From Isoetes taiwanensis (lineage: Eukaryota > Streptophyta > Lycopodiopsida > Isoetales > Isoetaceae): 64,000 bases of DNA. Under the pieces are notes generated by a model. It was not told the origin of the DNA. It did no database searches and saw nothing but the letters and a program-made list of their open reading frames with translations. This document shows positions 23,460 to 34,165 of this stretch, one piece after another; the stretch's first letter is position 1, and each line of letters opens with the position of its first letter. Location: the NCBI GenBank assembly GCA_021234155.1, contig JAJEKV010000014.1:6591563-6655562 (forward strand), read 5' to 3'. A program made the position numbers and the translations under genes.

Positions 23460-24782
23460 ATGGCCCATACCAAAGGTACTTTGAGCCCTGCCAACTTCAC
23501 AATACCTTAGATCTACGCCATGCTTGGGGAGCACCTGGCCACCAACCCTGATATGGTCGAGCTGCTTTTAAATGAGTTGATTCAGCGTTTTAGTGATGGC
23601 CTGAGGATACCCTACTCCATATTCCACCTCTCAGGATGCTTTTTGATCAAGCTTAACCTCCAACGGCAGGCGTATCCTATGGTCGAGCAACCCGACCAGG
23701 TTATGGTACTGGTTAAGTTTTACCCATCTGAGTGCAACGAATATCCTGAAGAGGAGGCCATTCGGAGAGAGGCGGCCCGCATCAGGGGACTGGCCTGCGA
23801 GGACGACATCAGGGAGATAGAAAGAGGAGACACCGCGGCTAGGGGCCATGAGTACGTCTACCTAGGTGATGGGAGAGCCATCATCAATTGTGAACCCTTC
23901 GAACTTCCCCCATATGTGTGGAATGAGGCTACCCAGAGCTTCATGTGGGGTTAGATCCCAGCACATGTCAGTCTGGATTACCTGATAATGGTCCATCTGG
24001 ATATGCGAATCTGGCCAGACTGCTACCGTCAAGAGTTGCTCCGAAGGGTCGCGGCCCGACAGTTTGCTCAGGTAGAAGCCGACATGGCAGTAGCTCGTGT
24101 GGCTTGAGAACAATTGGAAAGATCCCAGCAGAAGCAACAGGAGAGGGCCCAACAAGACCAACAGCAGAAGGAGCAGCAGGAGCAGCAACAAAACCCGGAC
24201 CAGCAGCAGCAGCAGCCGCCGCAGCAGCCCAACACAGAGCAGGAAACCCCACGTGAGCCCGACCCGGTGGACAAGCCGGCCATTAAGAGACGGCAGAAGT
24301 CCACCGCTCGCAAGTCTGGTAGCCAATATAAGGAAAAACTTAAGGCTGTCGGGAGCATAAGCAAATACACGAGCTCGAGTCGCCGGCAAGAACGGGTGGA
24401 TGCTGCCCGGCCCCATCCGGTTTCTGCAGGCAAGACCTTGCCCAAGAAGCCTGCCTCGACTCCGAAAGCGACTACCTCAAGGAAGCCCCACCGTTTCAAA
24501 CCGGGCACCGTGGCTTTACGGGAAATCCATAAATACCAGAAGACCACCGAGCTGCTACTGAGGAAGCTGCCCTTCCAGAGGTTGGTCAGGGAGATAGCCC
24601 AAGAGTTCAAGAACGACCTCCGCTTCTAGACCTTTGCTATCTTGGCACTCCAGGAGGCTGCTGAAGCCTACCTGATAGCTCTCTTCAGTGACGCAAACCT
24701 TTGCGCTATTCATGCAAAGAGGGTCACGATTATGGCCAAGGACTTAGCTCTTGCCCGGAGAATCCGGGGAGATCATCTTTAG
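23460..24782 (+). pseudogene. Retroelement ORF fused to a histone H3 with its tail, in E1
   Basis: One reading frame of 440 codons runs from an ATG at 23460 to a TAG at 24780, with in-frame stops at 23508, 23952, near 24105 and 24627. An N-terminal part of about 215 residues of unknown family is followed by a Gln-rich linker. The C-terminal 100 codons (24480-24779) align with canonical H3 from [15 protein letters not shown] through [14 protein letters not shown] and [11 protein letters not shown] to [16 protein letters not shown] and ARRIRG. Just upstream, [11 protein letters not shown] resembles the H3 N-terminus with K4 and K9 kept. Residue 41 is F (H3.1-like) and residue 90 is L (H3.3-like). 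Loop 1 has no insertion, so it is not CENH3. All four early stops are one C-to-T change from CAG or CGA; the 24627 stop sits where canonical H3 has Gln. Confidence 0.85.
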
Positions 24783-25020
24783 TGGGTCTTCGAACATATC
24801 CCTTGTAACAATTTTGTAAAGATCAATATTAATCCAAGTTTTGTCTACGGTGTCTCTGTTACAAAATAAGTATTAATAATAAATAATTAATTTTTAATAA
24901 TTATTTAAAATATGAATGCTGACATCAGCATTAAAGTAAAAAGGGTATTTGAAAGTCTTTAGGGTTTCATTCCTTACTTCCTACCCTTCCGTTCATCCTC
25001 CTCCATCCCTTCCAGCGCCA

Positions 25021-26195
25021 ATGGCCATTGCCAACCTACTTGAATGGTATCAAGATGAGAACACTGGGACCCTCAAGTTCCTTTCGACCTCCTACAGCCT
25101 TTCCTACTCCAATGGATAGATCTCATATCCAACATGCAGAGTCATCCTGATTATGCTGGATTCCTAGAGTTCTACACCCAAGAAATGCTCCCTCTATGCA
25201 TTCCTTTGGAAGAACTGCCACAGCTCTACATAGAGCGAGCTGTAGTGAGGGACATGCTCGGGGGAGACACCCATGCATACGACGTGCTGAAGGGCAAGCT
25301 CCGGGGGCGCGACAGCAATATCTTGAAGTGGCCTTGGCTCTAGCCATTCTCATGGACCAGTATGTTGAGGATGATACCTTGCCAGCAGAGAAAGGCAAGG
25401 TTCCTGAATCTTCAGATGAGGAAGAGGATGAGCATATAGGCATGGACGACTTCACTCGGTGGAAGCAGTTGGCGGAGGAGATGCCGCCACACTGGGGGCG
25501 AGGGGCACCCTTATCCGGATTGGATGCTTTTCCAGTTGTCTATCACCAAGGTCAGGAGTTCCTTCTCTTGGATGATATCCTCTAGACGTATCGCATAATG
25601 GCCGGGTTGAAGCGCCGAGACAAAGCGCAGGTGCTCTATGAGTTGGCTGAGTACTGCATGGATGATTTCATCGATTTCACACCTCTAGATTTTCCACCAG
25701 AAGTACAGCAGCTGCTCCAGTTTCATCAGGAGACTATAGAGCCGGCTGAGACCCTTCTACGGCTCAGAGACCTTGTACTGCAAGACCCTCCAACTCAGCC
25801 TCCTCCGGAAGCCTTTACGGCCATGGGACCCCACGTCCCAAACATCAATATGGTTGAAGTTCCTTCCAACTCAGATGAGGAAGGGGAAGATCTTTTTCAT
25901 AACCCTGCTCATTTTAAGGAGGAGCAGGAGGAGCTCAAGGAGGAAGAGGTCCCTATGGACCTGGATAACGAGGTCGCCACTTCGGTGACCCCACAAGGAA
26001 AAGCGTTGGGGAACCACCTCGCACGCTTCTTCCAATCAGCCTTTCGGCAAGGGCAGGTCCTTTTTGTGGCACGAGACCTGGCCCCGGAAGCCGAAGCATC
26101 GTGGTGGAGCCTTCGTGCTTTGTCCACCCTGGCGGGGCATAAGAAGCTTCCGTACCGCGTCCTCACTTATGTGTTGGTGCGTCGGGACTTCGCCA
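25021..26195 (+). pseudogene. Diverged ORF B copy in E1, truncated and frameshifted
   Basis: A leader of pyrimidine-rich sequence precedes an ATG at 25021. Three frames carry the similarity: a segment about FLEFYTQEMLPLCIPLEELP, an acidic segment (SSDEEEDEHIGMDD) and PLSGLDAFPVVYHQGQEFLL. The last matches PLGLGITSLTPVIIQGEAYL in G1, and FRQGQVLFVARDLAPEAEAS corresponds to GKIAVIHRQFSPRGEEGVFL. The order of conserved blocks is the same as in G1 and G2, but overall identity is low, so it is an older or different subfamily. The C-terminus is lost at the junction with G1. Function unknown. Confidence 0.65.
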
Positions 26196-26205
26196 CCACC
26201 TTTGG

Positions 26206-27335
26206 AGTAGTTTGAACCACTTCCTTGCTCCTTGAAGCTGACTTGCTTCTTGTCCTGCTTGCCAAAATTTGCGTTGCCTTGCTTCCTGTAATTTGCATTG
26301 TACTGAGGTGTGTTAGCTGTTGGGCTTGTTGCTCTTGGACTGTAGCTTCCTGTGTTCTTTCCCTTGTCCTGATAGCACTGCTGCCTCGGTCCACTTGCTT
26401 GAGGTCCTGCTCCTTGTAAGCTCACTGCCTTGGACTCTGCTTCTGACATTGTCTTGGGGTTTATTGCTCTCACCAGCTTCCTGATCTCTTCATTCAAGCC
26501 TTCAATGTATCTCTACTACATGTCTTTCACTCAATTTTGGCACATAGAGCATCAGCCTCATGAACTCTTCGGTGTACTTCTGGACTGTCTTATTGCCCTG
26601 CTCCAACCTATAGAACTGCTGCATCATATTAACTTGTGTTCCCTTGGCACATAATGACGCTTAAATGCTTTGGCGAACTTCTTGAATCTGCAGTTATCTC
26701 TGCTTAACCCATGGGCTTTGGCATAGCCTTTCCATCAAATCCTGGCTGCTCCCTAAAGGTTGACTGTTGCTACTCTGCCCTTGTCCTTATCCTTCATGCT
26801 ATAAGCATTCCCATACTCCCTTATTTCATCTAACAATGCCTCGGCTTCCATTCCAGACATGTTGTCTCCTGAGAACTGTTCTAACTTCCTGGCTTTCCAC
26901 ACATTGCTTAGTGCTGAGTCGACCTTCTTCTAATAGTCGGCTTCCATTCTGCCCCTATCACAGTTGGGACCCTCCCGGCGGTCCTGTCGGTCGTTCTCCT
27001 GCTCTTCCGATTCAGGTCGGAGTCGGAACTAGAGTTGGAGGAATCCGTGCTGGGTGATCTCCTTCTCTGGCTTCTCTTCTTTGCTTTGACTGCTCTGCCG
27101 GCCGGCATTTCAGGTAGTTGGACATTCTGATCTGGTCCCATTATTGTCGCTCCTGCCAGCGAGACTCTTATTTCGTGGATGTCCGACCTTATCTGCAATA
27201 TTTCTTCTTCTGGGGTTGGTGCCTAAACTCCTGGAACAGGTTCCTTGGCTGAAATTGCCTTGAGGGTGTCTGGTCTTCCAGAGGTTGTCTATCTTGTTCC
27301 ACATTCCTGGGTGCTCTAGCTGCACACACATTAGA
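26206..27335 (-). pseudogene. G1 gag, partial
   Basis: Minus-strand frames give the start of gag (LEHPGMWNKIDNLWKTRHPQ), an SR-rich basic segment (AKKRSQRRRSPSTDSSNSS), part of the capsid-like region and NEEIRKLVRAINPKTMSEAE. The zinc knuckle is beyond the truncation point. Several frameshifts separate these pieces. Compared with G2, the order and sequence are nearly the same. Confidence 0.8.
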
Positions 27336-27504
27336 TTGCACTCTGATGATTAGTTCTTTGTTTGTTATTGCATTTGTTTGTTTGATGATATAGTTGTGGG
27401 GACAAAATATATCAAGAGAACATGCGTAATATCACCACTTATATTCATACGATATAATATTTTTACATTCAATAATAAACATAGAGAATTGAAATTTTTT
27501 TATT

Positions 27505-29018
27505 CTATTCTTGGAATCTCCTATAAGCTGGATTGTCCTCCAAGAATTTCTTCACTTGGGCTGTGCCGACCGTTCGCCCCAAGTTCCTCAAGATGTTGGT
27601 GGCCGTGCCTCCTTGGAGTGCGGTCACCAAGTCTTCGACACTTCTCTCCGATGTGTAGGCTGCAGTGACTGCCAACCTGCCCTGCCGTCTATAAGGTACT
27701 GCGAAGTCGAAGATGCTTAACGCTATTGTCCTCTTGACAAGGATAACATGGTCGATGTTTGGGGCTATGCGAGCATGTCTTCCGAATCCTGAGAGGGCAA
27801 TAAGCAGAAAAACGCCTTCTTCTCCACGTGGGCTGAATTGGCGGTGTATGACCGCTATTTTTCCATCAGTGAGCAATGGTAAGTAGAACCTGAGGGCTTT
27901 GTTATGCCCTGCCTCCCCCGCCTCCTCTCTGGATCTGATTGCAGCCCTGTGTCTTCTGGAGTATTCATCCACCGGTACTGCTATCATTTCCCTGTAGTCG
28001 CCGAACATGGACTTAGAAGATGTTAAGTGGATACTGCCTCTATCATGTTCGGGTGGTGCTGCTGCTGAGGTGCTGGGTAGGAGCGCACTCGTTGTTTTCC
28101 CTCTGATTTCCATCCACTCCTGGATCGCCATGAACTCCTCCTCTGTGGGTAACTCCTGTTGAGCCATCATCTGCCTTATGCCGGTGTAGGCTTCTATGTC
28201 CGTTGATGATTGGCCAGTGTACGTCCGGGCCTCCCTTATGCTGATGGGGAAGTCCTTTGTCTTCCGGTTGATGAAGTCATCAAGGTCCGGTTGTTGACGT
28301 AGGAGATATAGGAGCTCGTCTATCCTGTAGCCCCTGTCCCTGCATTCTGGAAGGTTCTTGATGTCGTGGAGGGTCAGGTACGCTTCTCCTTGGATGATGA
28401 CTGGGGTTAGACTGGTGATGCCTAACCCAAGTGGTGGAGCTGTCCTTGTGGCTCTTAGCCCCTCTTCAAACCTCTGAAGTTCCTCCTCTGCTTGCTGCCT
28501 TTCTTGTGTCGGGTCGACATCAATGATGTCTTCTATGTCCGACCCACATCCTTCATCTTCCTCCTGCTCTGCCTCTTCGTACGCCAGAAGCATCTGCTCC
28601 TCCTCTCCTGCTGCCATGGCCATGGGCGCAAGCTCTAGGGGGTTGGACGGAGGGTTCTCCTATATGGGTTTGGGCTCTATGGGACATGAATATAGCTACA
28701 GCTATTTACAGCTACTGACATATAATTGGGCATGCAGCTAGCCTTATTTTCTAGGTACTTATCTATGTTTGAGATGTCCTGTAGAGCTGCACGAAGGGCC
28801 ATGCTAGGTGCAAAGTATTCTATGCAAGGGGGAAGTTCTACTAAGGAGGGTCCTATCTTGGCATGGAACTCAGTCATGATGTCTTGGTAGTAGGGAGTAG
28901 CATTGATGGTTGCATCTACATCGATCTCCTTCTGAAAAACAGCGAAGACCGAATTGATGTCAGCCTCAGCCACATGAGCAGTGGCGCTGTACCATCACCT
29001 AAATGCAGATGTTGCCAT
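27505..29018 (-). pseudogene. ORF B of G1: acidic protein of unknown function
   Basis: The longest uninterrupted part is 372 residues (28623-27505). Upstream, a frame holding QDIMTEFHAKIGPSLVELPP belongs to the same protein, as the continuous G2 copy shows. An ATG at 29018 would give MATSAF and then a stop, so the true start may need a small intron or repair. The full product would be about 480-500 residues: an N-terminal helical part, an acidic stretch (EEAEQEEDEGCGSDIEDIID), a Gln/Glu-rich helix, the block IIQGEAYLTLHDIKNLPEC, a Ser/Ala linker and a C-terminal block with FYLPLLTDGKIAVIHRQFSP and HVILVKRTIALSIFDFAV. No zinc knuckle, protease or polymerase motif is seen. It precedes gag, an unusual place for an extra gene. 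Confidence 0.7.
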
Positions 29019-29129
29019 GATGCTAGAGCTGCTGGGGTTATCAAACAGATGCAGAAGCGCCTCTGGGAGCTGAGAAATCGCCTTGGAGTGAGGAGCAAAG
29101 TAGTAGGGTGCAAATGAGGGTTGTGGTCC

Positions 29130-29152
29130 TATTTATAGACAAAACCCTAATT
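29130..29152 (-). promoter_or_regulatory. TATA box and telo-box upstream of G1 ORF B
   Basis: The minus strand reads CTATAAATAGG about 110 bp before the ATG at 29018, preceded by TTAGGGTTTTG (a telo-box, AAACCCTAA on the other strand). This is the arrangement of a plant RNA polymerase II core promoter and suggests ORF B could be expressed separately from the LTR. Confidence 0.5.
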
Positions 29153-29159
29153 TGGGGAA

Positions 29160-29530
29160 ATTTTAGGGTTTGGGTATGTCTATCAATTTGAGGTGCTGCT
29201 ATGCAAATCATAGGCAAACTAGGTTAAGGAGTGCATCCTAAGGATCCTATTGCGACAAATTTCATCTAATTTGGAGGTAGTTGGGATAAGTTAAGTCAAA
29301 TTTTGTCTGACCACTCACACAGTGCACGAGAGGCAGTTTCAAGATTTTTGGAATGGCTCCTGGCGCACTCTGTGAAGGGTGGGGTTCCTGTTTGGGTCTA
29401 GGATGACTCAAAATTTGCAATCTAAGGATGAAATCCTACTTATCTCAACGAGTTAGGTCGGATTGTGCCCTTACTTTCTACATTTGGCCAAGTCTTGGCA
29501 AAGATCAGTGGCCGACCACTCACACAGTGC
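29160..29530. other. Unassigned segment with a 205 bp-spaced direct repeat
   Basis: It lies between the ORF B promoter and the truncated LTR, where leader and primer site would be expected. GACCACTCACACAGTGCRCG occurs at about 29309 and 29514. No coding similarity is seen. Confidence 0.5.
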
Positions 29531-30490
29531 GCGAGCAGAGGCATGCATGCCCCATCACAGGCAGCTAGAGGGTGAACCTCATTGAAGGTGATGCATCACC
29601 CAAGAGGTGTCGAGCTCATGCCTTGCCCACACGCAGTGGCAAACCATTAAGCCTAGCCCACTAAGATCCCCGGTAGGCTTTACACACTAGAGGGGTCAAT
29701 TTGTGATAGGACAAGTCCTCCTTATTCCACCGGTCTAGCCCCGCCACCCACAACCAGGCGGGCTCTTGTGCACAAGCCGCATTAATTGGGAATTAACGAG
29801 GCTATCTAGATACATCAACTACTGAGGCTTTCAGGGTCTCTATCCCCCTTCCCAATACATAGGAGAGCATAGGTGGAATCACCATCATCATCAAAGAACT
29901 GAAATGTAGAATAACATCTAATCTATCTACCTAAACATCCATAGTTAGGTTCCTTTGTTAGGGCCTGTGATCTCAGGGTCTATAAGGCCTCTAAGGCTGA
30001 ACTAACATGCTAAACCAACTCATTGCCGGACTAAAAGGCGGCATTGCATAACAGAATGACCATTTACCTGATCCCTGACTTGCTCCTGCCCCTCGGAATG
30101 CGTCCATGCCTTCGATCAGTCTGAAGGTAGCTGCTCCTGGAAGATCTGTTGTGCAATTGCGGCTTATCGACGCCTGGCAATGCGAACTAGGGTCTTGGCT
30201 TGGCTGAAATGGCTCAGCGAAACCCTAATTGCGAAAGAAGAAAGATTTAGGGTTTAAGGGAAGCCCTTATATGGGAACTTTTAGGGTTAGGTTAAGAATT
30301 GGCCAAATGGAGTTTTGCCACTTGGCAAGGGGTTTATAATTGTATATGTTTATTAAACATGCACAACATATGAGGTTGCCCCCTAGGTGCAACCCTTTAT
30401 GTTCTTCCAGTACTTGTTCTGCTGACATGTACGTCTGACGTGGCAGTATAATATACGTATTCGGATCGTATGTTACACTGGAACATCACA
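29531..30490 (-). repeat. G1 5' LTR, truncated
   Basis: The plus strand ends ...CACTGGAACATCACA, the reverse complement of the family LTR start. About 560 bp of the LTR 3' end, including the primer-site boundary, are missing on the left. It is very similar to the next LTR over its whole length. Confidence 0.85.
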
Positions 30491-31709
30491 GAAATCGATT
30501 GACGTGATCTCCAGAAATCAATATAGACCGAATTCATGGCAAATGGATTGGGCTGGCATTAGAACATGGTTGTTGGGTAGTCAACTCCATCTGCCCCTCC
30601 CGTGCACACTTTGCAAAGTAGGTTGAAAAGTATTGGGACCGGACCATAGCCTGCTGGGGGCGTAGCCAAGAGGGCTACTACTGGGTTGCATCTCCCCAGT
30701 CCCGATGAGGCAGGAGGAGAGTCGCCTCCCCTCCAGAGGCATGCATGCCCATCACATGCGGCTAGAGGGCCACTGCCCGTATTCGACTTGAACCTCATTG
30801 AAGGTGACGCATCACCCAAGAGGTGTCGAGCTCATGCCTTGCTTACACGCAGTGGAAAACCATTAAGCCTAGCCCACTAAGATCCCTGGTAGGCTTTACA
30901 CACCAGAGGGATCAATCAGTGATGTGACAAGTCCCCCTTATTCCACTGGTCTAGCCCCGCCACCCACAACCAGGTGGGTTCTTGTGCACAGGCCACACTA
31001 ATTGGGAATTAATGAGGCTATCTAAATACATCAACTACTGAGGCTTTCAGGGTCTCTACCCCCCTTCTCCATACATAGGAGAGCATAGAGTGGAATCACC
31101 ATCATCATCAAAGAACTGAAATGTAGAATAACATCTAATCTATCTACTTAAACATCCATAGTTAGGTTCCTTTGTTAGGGCTTGTGATCTCAGAATCTAT
31201 AAGGCCTCTAAGGCTGAACTAACATGCTAAACCAGCTCATTGCTGGGCTAAAAGTCGGCATTGCACAACAGAATAACCATTTACCTGATCCCTGACTTGC
31301 TCCAGCTCCTCGGAATGCGCCCATGCCTTCGTTCAGGCTGAAGGCAGCTGCTCCTGGAAGATCTGTTGTGCAAATGCAGCTTATCGGCGCCTGGCAATGC
31401 GAACTAGGGTCTTGGCTTGGCCGGAATGGCCCAAGGAAGCCAAAATGCGAAAGAGAAAAAGGTTTAGGGTTTCCTCTTTGGTTCCTTATATGTTAACTTT
31501 TAGGGTTAGGTTAAAAAGGGATCAAATGAGTTATTGCCACTTGGCAAGGGGTTTATGGTTGTATATGTTTATTAAACATGCACCACATACGAGGTTGCCC
31601 CCTAGGTGCAACCCTTTACATTCTTCCAGTACTTGTCATGCTGACATGTACGTGTGATGTGGCAGTATAATATACGTATACGGATCGTATATTATACTGG
31701 AACGTCACA
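30491..31709 (-). repeat. Second truncated minus-strand LTR
   Basis: It directly abuts the first LTR and repeats it in the same orientation, ending ...ACTGGAACGTCACA. The outermost LTR 3' end of about 330 bp is missing. G2 internal sequence starts right after it on the opposite strand, so this is a remnant of another copy and not the G2 5' LTR. Confidence 0.85.
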
Positions 31710-33013
31710 CTACTACCAAGAGATCATGGCTGAATTCCATGCCAAGGTAGGACCTTCTCTAGTAGAACTTCCCCCTTGCATAGGATACTTTGCACCAAGC
31801 ATGGTCCTTCGTACATCTCTGCAGGACATTCCCAAGATAGACAAGTACCTAGAAAATAAGGCTAGCCGCTTACCCAATTACATGTCAGTAGCTATAAATA
31901 GGAGGAGATATTTCTCCTACACTGCAGCTGTAGCTATATTCCTATCCCAACGAGCCCAAACCCAGATAGAAGAACCATATGTCCAACCCCTAGAGCTTGA
32001 GCCCATGGCCATGGCAGCTGGTGAAGAGGAGCAGATGCTTCTAGAATACGAAGAGGCAGAGCACAAGGAAGATGAAGGACATGGGTCGGACGTAGAAGAC
32101 ATCATCGACGTCGACCCGACACAAGAAAGGCAGCAGGCAGAGGAGGAACTTCAGAGTTTTGAAGAGGGGCTGAGAGCCACACGAACAGCTCCACCACTTG
32201 GGCTAGGCATCATGAGCCTAACCACAGTCATCATTCAAGGAGAAGCGTACCTGACCCTACACGACATCAAAAACCTTCCAGAGTGCAAGGACAGGGGCCA
32301 CAGGATAGACGAGCTCCTACATCTCCTACGCTAGCAGCCCGACCTCGATGACTTCATCGACCGGGAGATGCAGGACTTCCCCATCAGCATAAGGAAGGCC
32401 CGGACGTACACTGGCCAGTCATCAACGGACATAGAAGCCTACATCGGCATCAGGCAGATGATGGCTCAACAGGAATTACCCACAGAGGAGTTCATAGCGA
32501 GCAGGAGCGGATGGGAATCAGAGGGAAAACAACGAGTGCACTCCTACCTAACACCTCGGCAACAGCACCAGTCGAACACGATAGAGGCACTATCAACTTA
32601 ATATCTTCTAAGTCCATGTTCGGCGACTATAGGGAGATGATAGCAGTACCGGTGGACGAATACTCCGGAAGACACAGGGCTGCAATCAGATCCGGAGAGG
32701 AGGCGGGAGAGGCAGGGCACGACAAAGCCCTCAGGTTCTACTTACCATTGCTCACTGATGGAAGGATAGCGGTCATACACCGCCAATTCAGCCCACGTGG
32801 AGAAGAAGGGATTTTTATGCTTATTGCCCTCTCAGGCTTCGGAAGACATGCTCGGATGGCCCCAAACATCGATCATGTCATCCTTGTCAAGAGAACAATA
32901 TCTCTAAGCATCTTCGACTTCGCGGTCCCTTATAGGCAACAGGGCAGGTTGGCAGTCACTGCAGCCTAAACATCAGAGAGAAGGGTCGAAGACTTGGTAA
33001 CCGCACCACAAGG
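31710..33013 (+). pseudogene. ORF B of G2, 5' part
   Basis: The frame starts inside the protein at YYQEIMAEFHAKVGPSLVEL and runs unbroken into MAMAAGEEEQMLL, which shows that the two pieces in G1 are one protein. A TAG follows HRIDELLHLLR near 32334, and an indel near 32500 shifts the frame before MGIRGKTTSALLPNTS. It reaches IFDFAVPYRQQGRLAVTAA and stops just before the insertion. By eye it is about 90% identical in DNA to G1 and keeps the acidic block and the conserved C-terminal block. Function unknown. Confidence 0.75.
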
Positions 33014-33970
33014 CCCCCAAAATTGAATCAGTATGATTTTTTTGAAATGATTTATTAGTGAAAACCAAATCTTAAAATCATTACTGATATGTGGGCCAAA
33101 AAGTTTACAAACCATATCTGGTTATACATTATAGTTCATCAATACAATTCCACGACGTGATAAAAGATCATTGTTTTTTGATATGGTAGTAGAACATGAT
33201 AGTTATAGTTAGTCTTTATAACAACTTAAAATATATGATGTGCATTATTGCTTAATATGTCTAGTTTAATAGAATGATTATCAATCCCATCTATCTTCCT
33301 TAGCATATACACATGGTAATTTTAAGTGTCTATGTTATGATGATCTATAGTGATTAATCGTAAGAATATACGATAAACGTAATTGGTTTAGGTTTGCTAG
33401 TATGAGTTTATAGTGATTAATTGTAACAACAACATATGATAAGTATAGTTAGTTTAGATTTGCTAGTATGACTTTTTTTGCATGATACCAAATGGTTAAC
33501 CAACACAATATTACCAAATAGTTTACCAAGTATAATTTTACAACCTAATTTTGAGCGTATAATTTTACAACGAGCGTATGATATTTAATAGTGTTGTATG
33601 ACAATGCAGTAGAGGATTTAGGGAATTTTGTGACTACAATGGAAGGTGAACATGTGGGAGTTGAACCCACAATCTTACCATGTGTTTCACAGTACAATTA
33701 GATCAGATATAGTCATGTAGTATGTTTCTAAAGAGCCAGACACCTAAAAGGTATGAGCAATTTAGAAGCCAAATTTCTTTAGAAGCATAATCATTCCTAA
33801 ACAGAATAAGCAATTTAGAAGCCAGATTGCTTAAAAGCATGGAAAGAAAGGAAAGGCTGGAAGCATTTTTCCAACAGCCTGCAAAACATTAATCCTTTCA
33901 AAACCTACATTCACCCTTTCAGAAGCTAAGAACATGGAAAATCATACATTTATGCTACATACAGATCTTA

Positions 33971-34165
<195 letters not shown>

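Larger units (their letters stand above)
21287..26195 (+). mobile_element. Gypsy-type element E1, 5' part, carrying a histone H3 fusion ORF and ORF B
   Basis: E1 has a complete 5' LTR, a primer-site match, a leader and two ORFs (23460-24782 and 25021-26195), neither of which is gag or pol. It is cut off at about 26195, where G1 begins in the opposite orientation; the join shares the bases TTTGG. E1 is assigned to the G1-G3 family because the LTR ends and LTR body match and because its second ORF is a diverged ORF B. Its own gag, pol and 3' LTR are missing. Confidence 0.8.
26196..30490 (-). mobile_element. Gypsy element G1, minus strand, truncated
   Basis: From right to left: a 5' LTR lacking its 3' third, a segment without primer site (29160-29530), ORF B with a promoter-like TATA box, a noncoding spacer and the first part of gag. 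It ends at 26195 within gag, where E1 starts. The spacer and gag are close to G2 at 38903-40135. Confidence 0.85.

Noticed and set aside
23968-24610. Minus-strand frames with poly-Ala or Leu/Cys runs
   Set aside because: They are antisense to the Gln-rich linker and H3 region on the plus strand.
23508-24629. Stops repaired by U-to-C RNA editing, as in fern organelles
   Set aside because: That editing is known for organelle transcripts, and this is nuclear retrotransposon sequence. Decay by C-to-T change explains the stops.
24480-24782. Centromeric histone CENH3
   Set aside because: Loop 1 has normal H3 length and the alpha-2 region reads QEAAEAYL with a canonical C-terminus; CENH3 usually has a longer loop 1 and a different N-terminal helix.
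26196-28623. CRISPR array or bacterial sequence
   Set aside because: No short regularly spaced direct repeats with unique spacers; introns, LTRs and plant genes show a plant nuclear origin.
33640-33720. tRNA or SINE on the minus strand
   Set aside because: GGGTTCAACTCCCACA fits a B box, but no A box at the right distance and no copies in the window.
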